Assembly: GCA_022264855.1 (NCBI GenBank)
Contig: JABYQU010000018.1
Location: 534,729 to 598,728, forward strand
From: Lenzites betulinus
Taxonomy: Eukaryota; Basidiomycota; Agaricomycetes; Polyporales; Polyporaceae
DNA length: 64,000 bases
Direction: 5' to 3'
The notes under the pieces are model-generated. The model made no database searches. It had not been told where the DNA came from and saw only the letters and a program-made list of their open reading frames with translations. A program made the position numbers and the translations under genes. This document shows, in pieces, positions 9,266-20,205 of the stretch. Numbering within the stretch: the first letter of the stretch is position 1; each line of letters starts with the position of its first letter.

Positions 9266-11719
9266 ATGTCGAACGACCAACGCCGCGAACAGTCGCGCCA
9301 CGCGCTCGAAGAGGAGCTCCGCATTGCCGTTCTGCCGGATGCCGCCGACGAAGATGTCGAGGAGAGGGCGCGCGGGGCTCTGGCCCAACTGGTGCGCTCC
9401 CCCCCCCTCTTGCCTGGCGGACTCCGCGATCACTGACGCCTCCCTACCCACAGGACGAGCTCGTGCTCCTGACCGAACGGCCAGGCACGGTCCGTCGCTT
9501 CGCCGACGAGCTCTATACCCACTTCGCGGACTTCGCGACGGGCATGGGAGATCCGCCGGCGGACCACCCCGACGACTACCCCTGGGTCCACCCTCTTTTC
9601 GTCCGCGCGTGGGCTCGCGCGACCGGTGCGCCGCTCCCGGAGTCTGTCGTTGCCGCGCGGGCTACTCCAGCTGCCTCGGCGCAGCCCCCTTCGTCGCCCG
9701 CGCCCGTCCCCGTCGCACTTCCGGGCGCCTCCGCGCGCGCAGTCCTTCCACCGCCGGCGCCGCCTCCAGCAAGCGTCCGCGCCCTTCCTCCTCCCCCGAA
9801 CCCACGGCCCCGCCTGCGAAGCAGCCGAAACGCGATAAAGGTAAGGGTAGGGCCCTGCCGCAGGAGGATCCGCCGGCTGCTTCCGCGTCCGAGACCGACG
9901 ACCCCATCGCGTCGATCCCCACACGCGCGTCGACGTCCAAGCTCCTCCCCGTGGAGAAGAAGGCGGGGTACCGCCGCGCACCAAAGAAGAAGACGGTCCG
10001 AATCGAGGCTCCTGCTCCGCGGAAGCGTCGTACCGGCCTTCCCCAGCTCTCGCCGCCGGTCTACCCGCGTAAGGCGCGGCTGCCAAATGATCGCATGAAG
10101 CGCGTAAGTCCCCTCAGCCTCGTTCTCCGTTCGCAGGCTAACAATCCCCTTGGCCCCCCTCCTTTTCGCAGTGCACTGGTTGCCGGGGCCGCGAGCCTGA
10201 CGGTAGCGAAATGCGCTGTATTATGCGCGAAGGGCTCGACCGGTGCGACCGCTGCTGGTACGGCCGGCAGTCTTGCCATCTAATCAACCCGGTCAAGGCC
10301 TCCGGGAAGATGGCCGCGATCCAGGGTCGGGGCTACGCGGACTGGTACCGCTCGAAGGGATACTCGTACGGTGCGCCCTCCCCTTCTATTCTTCTCCGCG
10401 CTCTGCTCGAGCTCCGAACGCTGACTTCCTACTTCGCGTAGCGGCCCCGCCTATCGCCCGCGAGGTCTTCAACGTCTGCCACATCCGCGGCTCCAAGCAC
10501 CTCATCCCGCCCTGGGTCGTCGAGGAGCTTACGCAGGAACTGGGTCGCCCGCCCGTCTATCCGCTCCCTCCGCAAGACCCCGTCGCTTCCGGTACCGAAT
10601 CCGCGAGCGGCGACGATTCCGACCAGGGTTCCGCCCAGTCCGCCGGAGAAGAAGCCAGCGACGCGGAACCGGTAGAACCCCCTGTCGACGCTCCGGTCGC
10701 AGAGCCCCGTCCTCGCCCTCGTCCTCGGCCGGTGTCTGCCGCTGCCTCGACCTCCGTAGCTACCGCGAGATCCTCCGGCGCGGTCGAGAGGGCGTTCGGG
10801 GCTCACGGCTTCACCGTCGGGGTCCAAGGGGCTCCGCCGCTCTCAAAGCAAGGTCCGCCCTCCTCCTCACGCCGTCGCGCAAGACGCGAAACTAGTGCTG
10901 ATGTCGCGATAGCCCCTCTCGGTAGCGGCGCTACGCCCGGCGCCGCTTCGACCTCGCTCGCGTCCGTCGGCGCGACCAGTGGCCAGACTGCCGATGCGCA
11001 GGCGCGTCCGCGAGAGGTACGCGTAGTTTCGCGATCCTTCAGCTGCACTTGCTAACTTCTCTTGCTCTTTGTTTCCATAGGACCTCGAACTCCACCAAGA
11101 GGCGTCGGACGACGGCGACGCCGACGGACCCTTCGTGCCCTCGGCCTCGGCCGAAGATCCTCCCGCCTACTGGCCCGTCAGCGAGGCTAGCTTCCGCGAC
11201 TGCGTCGACACCGAGGTCGAGTGGTTCCGCCGCGAGTTCACCCGCGAGTTCCGCCAGTCCCTGTCCAAGCAGCGAGCCAACCCACCCAACGAGCTCCCCG
11301 GTCTCCCGCTCGACGACGTCGTCGCCTTCCGCATCTTGGCCCAGCAACAGGCCTTGTTCAAGGCGCGGTCCGACGCCTTCGGCACCCTGATGGCCGGGGC
11401 TTCTCGCGGCATGGCCGACTACTTGGAGCAGTCGAGCAAGTTCCTGGACAAGGCCTTCCAACACGTCGACGCCCAGCTCGCTGCGCTGGCGAACGGTTCC
11501 GCCGAGCCGGAGCGCGGTTCCGCTGAACTGGAGCACGGTTCCGCCGCCTTCGAGCGCGAGTCCTCTGCCTTCGCGCGCGGTTCCTCCGTCGACGCTGCCT
11601 CCTCTGCGGGCCCCGTCGCCGGTCCTTCCTCGCTCCGCCAGGTTCCGCTGCCCGGCTCCTCCGCCGGAGCCGGAACGTCCGCGAACGCCGAGTCCGCGAC
11701 TCGCTCCAGTCCTTCTTGA
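9266..11719 (+). CDS. Antisense cassette gene 3: cysteine-rich, zinc-cluster-like protein
   Basis: Six exons join in frame: 9266-9391, 9454-9625, 9685-10103, 10172-10370, 10442-11016 and 11081-11719, giving about 709 aa. The second intron (GTGCGC...GCGCAG, 59 nt) is inferred from a required frame change; the others have clear borders. Residues about 80-240 are basic and Ser/Pro-rich (KQPKRDKGKGR, APKKKTVRIE), likely nuclear. Exon 4 carries six cysteines spaced C-x2-C-x11-C-x8-C-x2-C-x6-C (CTGC ... CDRCWYGRQSC), close to but not the same as a fungal Zn2Cys6 cluster. The C-terminal part is acidic then helical (FRREFTREFRQSL) and ends in imperfect repeats of ERGSAEL type. A nucleic-acid-binding or structural role is possible. 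I recognise no named family. Confidence 0.6.
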
Positions 11720-12040
11720 GTTCCGGAACGCGTTGGCGTCCGAGGAGGTCTTCCGGCTGTACAGGTTAGCTCGCTCTCGTCTTCGCCCGCCGTCGCTCCG
11801 TCCTACTGTCCCTACGTAACCGCACCAGTCCATATAGTTCGTCCGTACACCAGCGAGAAACAGTTAAGCACCGAAATGAGTGTAAGAAAGCCGCGTAGAT
11901 CGGCGGAAGAGGTACGTGTATTGATGAAGTGAAAGGCTTGTAAGTACAAGAAGGGAAAGGGCAGTGGCCCGAAGTCCAAAACGAATGTAATACTAGCTTC
12001 TCGTATCGAAAGCGTCTCGTCCGTAGCGAGCGTAACAGGC

Positions 12041-15000
12041 TTACTGGTCCTCCTCCGCGGACTCCTCTTCCGCGATTGCGTGTTCTGGGGAGAGGATTTC
12101 CGGCTCCGGTACGTCTTCGCCATCGTCGTCGGAGCCCACTAGCTCCGCTAGGCGTTTGTCCGAAATGTCCGCGAAGTTCGGTGGCAGCGGTATCTCCGTA
12201 CGCGCTAGGTAGGGGATCAGGCGAAAGGCACCGACCGCGCGATGCAGAACGGAGCCGTCGAGTTCGCACAATACGTAGGCCCCTCCGCGGTTCCTCGATA
12301 TCACCACTAAGGGCCCGTGTACCGCGCGCGCATCTTGCGATTGAGGGACTTCTCGATCTGCGTGTGTCGCATCAGTACGAGAGCTCCCGCTTTGAAGTCG
12401 TAATCGCGGATCGTGTGCTGGTGGTCGCGCTCGAACTTCCGCGCCGCTTCCGCACGGGCGCGGAATACCTTCGAGTTGAGCCGTACAAGCTGTTCGTGCC
12501 GCCGTTGTAGCTCCACCGCGCGCCGCGCTATGAGATCGCCAGTGCTGATGAGGCTGTCGGGAGCTGGCAAAAGGTACGTTGCCTCTACGATGTCTAGGGG
12601 CAGGACTGGGTGACAGCCTGTGACTGCGAAGTATGGTGAACAGCCCATTCGCTTTCGGACAGTGACCCGTTCCGCCCAGAACGCGAAGTGAGCCCCTTGC
12701 GCCCACTTGTGCTGTTCGCCGCCTACGATCTTGTAGAGGACCTGACGTGTGTCGAAGTGGGAGTGCTCCACTATGCCGTTCGCTTTGGAATTGTAAGGCG
12801 AGATGGAAATGTGGTGGATCTTGAATCGCTTCTGCAGGTCTCGTACCGCGCTGACGAACGCGGCGCCGTTGTCCGTTACGATCTCCGACATCGCCCCCCA
12901 CCGGCAAAGTAAGTCCTGGAAGATGAAGTCCGCGAGGGTCTTCGCGGTTTCGGCGCGTAGCATACGCCATTCTGGCCACGCGGAAACCGAGCATCGCGCC
13001 GCGACTAGCATGGTGAATCCGCTGGACGTCGGCATCTTCATCGTGTCGATATACCACTTCGTGCAGAGTGCGCCAGGCGCCGCCACGACCGGAGGGATGA
13101 GTACCAGACGGTGTTGTCGCGTTTGGCAGATATGGCAGGTCCGCACGTACCACGTCGTGTCTTCGCGCATCGTCGGCCACCAGAATCGCTGTGCGATATG
13201 TTGGAGTGTCGCGTAGTGTCCGCGATGACCCATCTCGTCGTGCGCTGCGACCATGACTGCTAAACGTCTCTCCTTCCATACAATCACCTTGTGCTCGCCA
13301 TGGACGTCCTTCTTCCACAGTCGGCTGCCGTCATAGAAGAAGCCCTGCGCGTACTTGATAAAGGTCGCGTATGCGGAGTCCTTGCTGAGATGTGCCGGTC
13401 GCTGAAGGGTCCTCAACCAGTCCTTCACGTCATTGAGACGTCTGTCCACTCGCGATGCGTGTTCCGAGTAGGGCATCGCCGGTGGGCCGTCCGGTATCGC
13501 GATCTCGTGTGTATGTTCTTCTGTCGCAAATCTGACCTTCGCGCGTGCCTTCGCCCTCGCCGTTCGCTGAGTGGTCGCTTCGGAGTTCGTGGTAGCACCC
13601 TCCCCCTCACTGAAATCTCGACCGTCCTCGGTCGCGTCCACGAGGGCGAAGAGCTGTACGGGTGTCGAAACTGTTCGCGTGCCGCGCGAAGGTACTGGGA
13701 GGATGTGGTGTATGAAACCGTGTACTCGATCGATCCAGTCTTCGAAGTCGTCCAGGTCACTCGCGGGTGCATCCCCAGGCTGCGCGGGTCGTCTCGAAAG
13801 GCCATCAGGGCCATGCGACGTGCCGGGAACGTGAACAAGGTTGAAATGGAAGGTGAGGATGCCTAGGATCCAGCGATTGATGCTCGCGCCGGGCGCAAGA
13901 TCGGGGTTCTGGAGCATGCCTTTGATGTACCGTGCGTCGACCTCCACGATGAGGTTACGAATGCCGACGAGGTAGATCTTGGTCGCCTGCAGCGCACGGA
14001 AAAGGCCATACAGTTCCAGTTTTGGTTGGGAAAACCGCGATTCGCGGTCGTTGAGGGTAATGGAGCCAAAGCGACTATAGAACCGCTTCCGTGGGTCTTC
14101 TTCGTCGCACTGGCAGAGGTGATATCCAACCGCGATGTATGAAGTGTCGACCGCTAGGATTACGGGGGCATGCGAATCGTAGTTGATCGCACGAAGTGCC
14201 GGAGACTCCAGTAGGGCCTGGCGGAGGTCGTTCATCGCGGCGAGTTGTGCTTCGCCGAACTCGAACGGTACGTCTTTTCGCGTAAGCTGTACCAGTGCGT
14301 TCGCGCGTTTCGCGAAGTTACGAATGAAGATCCGCACGACCCCAATGGTCCCCAGAAAGGCTCGTACGTCCGATAGGTCTTTGCAGGGCCCCCAGTTGCG
14401 GATTACCGCGGCGCGGGACTCGTCCGGCAGTCGTCCTTCCGGGGTGCAGCGATGTCCGACGACCATGATTTCGCGGGCGCACAGAATGGACTTGGTTCCT
14501 GAGAAGGTCCCACCAGCGTACTTCATTCGCTGGACTACGCGGTTGATGTTCCCGAAGTGCTCCCACACGAAGCGCCGGATTCCGCGGTTCTGCGGAATGG
14601 TTTCGTAGACTCCGTTCGCGTCGCGATAGTCGGATTCGGGTCCTTTGCAGGGCACATCGTCGATGTAGGGAGCTGTGAGGTCCGGGATCTCTGGGCGCAG
14701 GATATAGGTGACGTCCTCGTGAAAGATCGGCACAGAATTGGACCAGCCCATAGGCAGCGTACAGTGTCTGAGCGCGCCGAAAGGCGTCTGGAAGGTAGTG
14801 AGGTCTCGAGAGGATTCCGCGATTAGCCGCTCGTCGTAGCCCACGTAGAGGTCGAAGATCGCGCCGCAAGCGCGTCCCCCAAACTGTTCCGCGAGGTAGT
14901 CCGGCGTTGGCGGTACCCCTGAGTGTTGGATGGTAACGCGGTTCAGCGGCTCAAGACTGTGGACGATACGCAGCGAGTGTTTGTCCTTCTTGAGGACGCA

Positions 15001-16023
15001 GAACCATCGCGAACGGTAGGACGAATTGGAGGGTTCGTAAACGCCAGCTGCGATCTTTCGCTTCAGCATTTCGCACACCTCCTTGTACAGTCCCGGTGGA
15101 ATTGGTATGTTCTTCTCGACCCACGGAGTATGCGGGAGGACGGGGAACTCGACGGGCGGAAAGAACTCGGCCTTAAAGCAACCGCGTTCTTCATCGCTCC
15201 ATGCGAAGCCATCGTTGTGGAGGCTCATGAAGTGGTGCAGGAGCTTCTTCTCCTCCGGCCATAAAAAGTCGCCGCCGTGAGCCTTGTCGAACGCCTCCTT
15301 ACGTTCCTGAGTATAACGCCCAGTCGGTGTGAACGGTGGAGGCGTCGGGGAGAGCGTGGGCATCGTGGCCAGCGGATCCCCAGTGATATTGCGCTCGATG
15401 CGGAACTGCTCCGGACACGTTCCGAGAACGGCGCGAACCTTCTGTGCGACGGGCTTGTACTTCTTCTTGGACTGGACATAGGCACTTGCAAGCCCTTCCT
15501 CAGTCGAAGCATCCGCCGCTACACCAGGACCGACGTCCGTCCGCGGGGCCTCGCGGAGCTCGTTTGCTACCGTGCGCGAGTATACTACGCGGGAGCCCTT
15601 GTCCGTTCTATAGGAGAACGCGAACACACCGCTGGAGTGGGGATTGGGTTGCGCTGATTGCGAATATCGCGGGGTATCGCCTTCGCTAGTCTGCGCTGAG
15701 CTAGAGAAGGGTTTTACGGCTATAGGCCCGCGAGCAGTCGAGGCTGAGAAGGAAGGAAAGAGAGAGGGAGAAGGACAAGAGTACGAGTCATCGGACGGTT
15801 CGCTTTGTGGGTTTTGGGCGTGGAAATACGCTTTCGCTAGGCTCGGGAGTTGATCGCAGGCGGAGAGATAGAGAGCAGGCATAGGGAGGGAAGGATCGGA
15901 GAGCAGGGTATAAGCGCGAATGCGCGGAACGTCGCCTTCTAGTTCTATGATAACGGCGATGTCGTCACTACCTTCCTCAGATAGTGGGTTCGGGTCGGAC
16001 TGGCTCGGGGTTCGGACGGGCAC
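12041..16023 (-). CDS. pol: Retrotransposon A pol: reverse transcriptase, RNase H, integrase
   Basis: An open frame of 1238 codons begins inside gag with no ATG and is shifted +1 relative to gag over a 47-bp overlap, as expected for frameshift expression. In order: a linker, RT with TTFQTPFGALRH, LPMGWSN and the catalytic APYIDDVPC (about residues 300-480), a Ty3-type RNase H with ILAVDTSYIAVGYHL (about 620-760), a linker that contains the polypurine-like duplicate, an integrase HHCC finger (HRGHYATLQH ... CHICQ, about 890-940), and the DDE core (WYIDTMKMP, VTDNGAAF, SKANGIVEH). The first frame stops at 12307 just after MRARYTGP. Conserved-looking sequence continues in the adjacent frame to 12041 with an acidic tail, so one base seems lost in a G run at about 12311. 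No chromodomain is visible. Confidence 0.88.
13597..13634 (-). promoter_or_regulatory. Central polypurine-tract-like copy within pol
   Basis: The plus strand reads ACCCTCCCCCTCACTGAAAT and continues CTCGACCGTCCTCGGTCG. The 3' tract at 6803-6840 has the same pyrimidine run and the same following 26 bases with two differences. It lies in the linker between RNase H and integrase and is translated in frame. By analogy with lentiviruses and some yeast elements it could prime a second plus-strand start. Confidence 0.6.
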
Positions 16024-18497
16024 GAAATCGAGCCCGTCCCCGCGGAATGGTGGGGATCGTCGCGATTTGTCCAGTATTGGGGCACTCGATGGTGATGGTC
16101 TGGTCCTCGTTGTCGAAGTTCTTGATGACGCTCTTGGTTAGGACATCGAACGGCCTTCCGAGGAGCATGTCGTACGCCGCGTTACGAACGACGTGGACTT
16201 GCAAGTATAGGACAATTGTCGAGACCTTGAACGGCATGTTCCGCACCAAACCGAGCGACTTCTCGACCTCCCCGTTCGCGGATTGCATATTCAGCCGTAT
16301 CGTGGGGTCGTACGAGAGCCCAAGATGGTGGCAGACGTGCTCCGACATCGCGACGATCATGCAACCAGGGTCGACGATCGCTTCTACGTACTCCTTGGTG
16401 TCGACGAGACCAACGATTGATCGCAGCGCATGCGACTCCTTCGCGTTCTTCAGAGGAGGGCTCTCACCAGACGGGGCAACATCCCGAAGGTAGACATCGT
16501 AAAGGTCAGGGAGAACGTAACCGCCAGGCTCCAAAGGTGTTCCGAAGCACGAGAGCTCTTCCGGTTCTGCTCCGTCCGCGGTCGAGGATCCTTCGACGCC
16601 AGCGAAGGCAACGGTCCTTTGGCCGGTGGGTGGGACTCGTCGCGGAGTGACCGCTTCGCGGAACTTCGCGCGGACCTCCGGCGCCAGTGAGAGGAGCTCC
16701 TCCGTTGAGACATTGATCACGGGAGTCTTCATCATACGCTCGAAGACTGCGGCTGCGAGCCCTGGCTGGTAGACTGGTGCAATCGTGCGAAAGGCGCCGT
16801 CGCGCTCCTGTTCCTTCGGCTTCGCGGGCGGCGCTCCAAAGTTGCGTACGTTCGGGGGCGCGTAAGTCGCATCGCGCGCCTTCGCGAAAGGGTGTTCTGG
16901 TAGCGGTGGTTGGCCTTGGTCCGCCGGTGCGCGATACGGCGTCGCTGGGCGTTCCTGTTGTCGCGGCGGCTCGGGCACCTGGTTCTCCGTCGTCCGGATG
17001 GTTGCGTCGTGTACGGGTCGCTCGCGGTCCCCGGTCGCTACCGTTTCGCGGAAACGCAGAGCGGGTTCGAGATGCGGAGGGACCAGTCGCGCGGGTTGCC
17101 CAGTGGCGTTCGCCTTAGGGGGCGCGAAGGCCGCTGGCGAGCGCGAGGGTCCCGGGCGCGAGTCCGCGGAGCGTTCGCGGTTTTGAGGGCCTGGCGACGC
17201 AGGTCGCGATACCGGTCGCGAGCGCGGTTTTGGGAACGAGGGTACCTCCACGCCATCGAAGCGTTCCTTCCCCTTCTTGAGCATGTACAGCTCGTGCTCT
17301 AACTGTTGGATGCGGTCCTCCGCGGTGAACTGGAAGCTACTAATCCACGGTTCGACGTCCTCCGCGATCGCAAATACCATTTGGGCCGCTGGGGCTGCCT
17401 GCGCGGGGTTCTGACCTTGGCGAACACGTTCCCGTCGGTGCCATTCGTAGAGTCGGTCGCGCATAGTCAAACCGTCGAACCCAGGGAGCTGTCGCGGGAG
17501 GAACTGACCAGTAGGGAGCACAATCAGCCCTTCCGGGTTACGCGAGCACTTCCCTTCGCGGATGTCAGTCTCCGCTGCCGGGCAGTTCCGCAGCATATGG
17601 TTCGCATCGCCGCAGTAGTGGCAGAAGCCGTTTGGTAGCGCGTTCGCCGCGAAACCGTTCCCTCCCTGCTGGAAACCTTGCGCTCCCTGCATCATGCCCT
17701 GGTAGTTAGGCGCGGGGCGCGCTCCGGCGTTCGGGGGTCCTAGAAAGCGATTCGCGGTCGCGGAAGCATTCGCATTGTTGCCACCTTGCGCGAGGAGCCG
17801 GAAGAGCGGCGCGAGATCCTCCACTTTGATGGTCGAAGAGTCCGCGGGCGTCGTAGTCGTAGGGGCCGCCGGGGCCACTTGGTACGACGCCGTCGTCGTT
17901 CCGTGCAGGATGAATTTCGCGGCCTCGTAGACTTTGGCCAGCTCGTAGGCCTCGTCTGGATGATGGTCTGGGTCTTTGAGCTGAAGGCGCTGCGCGACCT
18001 GGTCGTGAAGGGGGTTGCAGAGACCGCTGAAGAATAGTCTCGACTGCTCGAAGGTGGACATCTTGTTGTGCTGAATCAGGTAGGACGTCATGGCATAGAA
18101 CGGCCGATAGAAGTCGCCGAGTTCGCTACTGGTGGTGATTGGAGCCTTACGGCGCGACTCGACCAGCTTGTCCACTTCGGCATTGGAGAACTTCCGCGTC
18201 TCGCTAGCGCCGGGGTGCGAAGCGTAGATCGCCGCGCGGAACTCCTCGAAGGTCTTCGTTTGGTCCTTGTACTCCTCCATCTCCTCGTAGAACTCCGACT
18301 CGCTGATCGGCACGTAGCGCGTGACCCACTTCTTCTGTACGTTGGGGTCCGTGATTCCCGCGATCTCGAAGAGGGTCTCGAGGTCCTGGAAGAACCTGCG
18401 AAGGTTCCGCGGCTCGCTAGAGTCAAAGGTGGGCGCGGTCGCATGACCGCGTGCCGGCATAGCACGGCGCATCGCGAAGTTGTTCTGTTCCGCCATC
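15977..18497 (-). CDS. gag: Retrotransposon A Gag with zinc knuckle and protease
   Basis: From the first in-frame ATG at 18497 the frame runs 840 codons to a stop at 15977. Early residues (SSEPRNLRRFFQDLETLF) resemble retrotransposon Gag capsid proteins. A CCHC knuckle CHYCGDANHMLRNC follows at about residue 320. A long Pro/Arg-rich, disordered linker leads to an aspartic protease region with EAIVDPGCMIVAMSEH and later MLLGRPFDVL. The active-site triplet is Asp-Pro-Gly rather than the usual Asp-Thr/Ser-Gly. The same frame stays open upstream of the ATG for about 268 more codons, to just inside the 5' LTR, with no ATG. That upstream part has protein-like composition. Pol is entered by a +1 shift within the last 47 bp. 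Confidence 0.8.
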
Positions 18498-19280
18498 GAA
18501 GAGACTGTAGATGGCTCGCGCGAGTGAGAGGATACGCTGGGGGTTTTACGCGTCGCGTTGCTGTCTGAAGACGATGGCTCTAAAGGAGTGAGGTTCGAGA
18601 CTGCGGATTGCGGGCTACCGTATGGCGTCGCGTAGTTGACGAAGGACTCTTCGGCGCCTTCTGGGAGCGATTCGGGAAAGAGAGGCGGCGACGAGAGAAT
18701 CGCGCGGTGTACGATAGCGTCTGCCGTGTCCTGTAGCCACTGGGTCGCGGACGGATCGGTTTCAAGCGCCTGGATGCTTTTCGCGAGTAGCGAAAAGAGT
18801 GGGTCTACTAGCGCCGGTACCAAGTCCAGTACCAGTTGATTCCGAAGTCGCGAGACACCTCGTAGGAGCTGATCCACGAAGTCTTGTTGTTGAGGAGCAG
18901 TGAGGTTTGACTCGTCGTCGTTCGCGAGCGTCGCGTTTGAGGCCCACTCAGGTAGGGGGGCGGTTGCGATGACTGCGAGGGCGTCCGAGCGGATTCTAGC
19001 TGCAGTGGAGGCGCGGAGCGGAGCAGGTTTGTTCAGAAGTATCGCGGTGCCCGTATCGAGAACAGCCAGTGCCGCACGGAGGAGCGCGTCGATCTGATCT
19101 TCACTGAGGGAGCGCGGAAGCCTTTTTGCGAAGGCGCGGATCTGGTCGGGTAGGAGGGCGCTTGAGAGTGTATCGTTTTGCCGAGACGCGGAACGCGATA
19201 CGCGGTGAATTGCGGGTGAGACGGCGCTATCGCCGTCGAAGGAGGAAGCCGACAAGTGAAACTTGTACACACACCCCCTG

Positions 19281-19292
19281 CGGTGGTCACCA
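19281..19292 (-). promoter_or_regulatory. Probable primer binding site of retrotransposon A
   Basis: On the element strand, three bases after the 5' LTR, the sequence is TGGTGACCACCG. A TGG start a few bases inside the LTR is what a tRNA 3'-CCA end would pair with. I cannot say which tRNA it matches. Confidence 0.45.
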
Positions 19293-19295
19293 GAA

Positions 19296-20064
19296 TGATG
19301 CACTCAACCGACCGGTAAGGACGGATGAAAGAGACGGTCGAGAGCCCAGAAGGTCGAGACCGGGCTGCGAAGACGTCTCGCGGAGCGCGAGGAGATGCAA
19401 GGTTCGCGTCGGGTGCCCTTACGGCGGCGCAGTACGCAGAGAAGCGCGGAGGGAGGGGAGGGGTAGCGGTAAGGCGGAAGGTGCGCAACGACTCAGCTAA
19501 GCTGGCGTTTCCGCAGTACGCAGGAGGGTCGCTTCGTAGCCGGTGTCGGCGTCGCAGAAAACTCGTAACGCAATCGCAACGCTAAACGCTAAATCGCAGG
19601 GGTTCGCAGTTCGCAGAGTTCGCAGGGTTCGCAGTTCGCAGTTCGCTGTTCGCAGGGTCGTCGCTGGGTTCTTCGAGGGAAAGTGAGATTCTGAGCCAAG
19701 GGGGGGTCTGATTGTCACGGCCCGAGGGCGTAGGTATTTACAGGGAGAGTCCGCACGTCCGATGTCATCAGAAAGTCTCTACGGAAGGCCCATCGCGAAG
19801 GGGATCGAGGCCACGATGTGCCGGACGCTAACGCGTAACGCGGAATGCGGAACGTACCATCGCGCTCCGTACGGACCGGCACCACGGAACGCAAGCCCTC
19901 GCGCGCGGATCGGCCCATGCCCTCGCGATACCGCGCGATAAGCCGTCCGCATACGGGCAAGGCCCCCTGCGCTGCAATGAGTCCTCCGCACCACGAAGCC
20001 CTCGGACTCGCGGAAACCGCGAAAAGAGTAGGTCGCGGGCGTTGGCTCGGCACGGGGCGTATCA
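19296..20064 (-). repeat. 5' LTR of retrotransposon A
   Basis: 769 bp and, by eye, identical to 6035-6803 except for one base in the sequence preceding the TTCGCAG-repeat block. It should contain the promoter for the genomic transcript, which runs leftward. Its outer border abuts the CCGG duplication and the first six codons of the interrupted gene. Confidence 0.93.
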
Positions 20065-20083
20065 CCGGCCATGCCGACGTCAT
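20065..20083 (-). pseudogene. Start codon and first six codons of the interrupted family I gene
   Basis: ATG at 20083 followed by codons for Thr-Ser-Ala-Trp-Pro reaches the LTR border. The frame continues on the far side of the retrotransposon at 6034 with EAVFVWEVICQ. The gene's own promoter must therefore lie between 20084 and the divergent gene starting at 20206. Confidence 0.65.
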
Positions 20084-20205
20084 GCTAGTCTTGTTAATTT
20101 AAACCAGCACCGAAAGGATCCAACCTGTGATAGTGCTGATAATGCTCCGCGTCCAGTGCTCGTCGTATACAACCTGTCTTCCACTCACCGCCCTACCCCC
20201 ACCCA

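Larger units (their letters stand above)
6035..20064 (-). mobile_element. Ty3/Gypsy LTR retrotransposon A with antisense gene cassette
   Basis: Direct repeats of 769 bp bound the element, starting TGATGC and ending GTATCA. The flanks are a 4-bp duplication, CCGG at 6031-6034 and 20065-20068. On the minus strand the order is 5' LTR, PBS-like site, gag with zinc knuckle and protease, pol (RT, RNase H, integrase), then about 5 kb of extra DNA, polypurine tract and 3' LTR. The RT-RNase H-integrase order identifies Ty3/Gypsy. At 14.0 kb it is longer than usual because of three spliced genes on the opposite strand. I count one difference between the LTRs (A at about 6320 against G at about 19581), so insertion is recent. 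The coding frames are intact apart from one frameshift late in pol. Confidence 0.93.

Noticed and set aside
11039..11833. 264-codon open frame on the minus strand, antisense to cassette gene 3
   Set aside because: It lacks known domains, is Gly/Arg-rich as expected from the reverse of a GC-rich coding exon, and overlaps a gene with five consistent introns.
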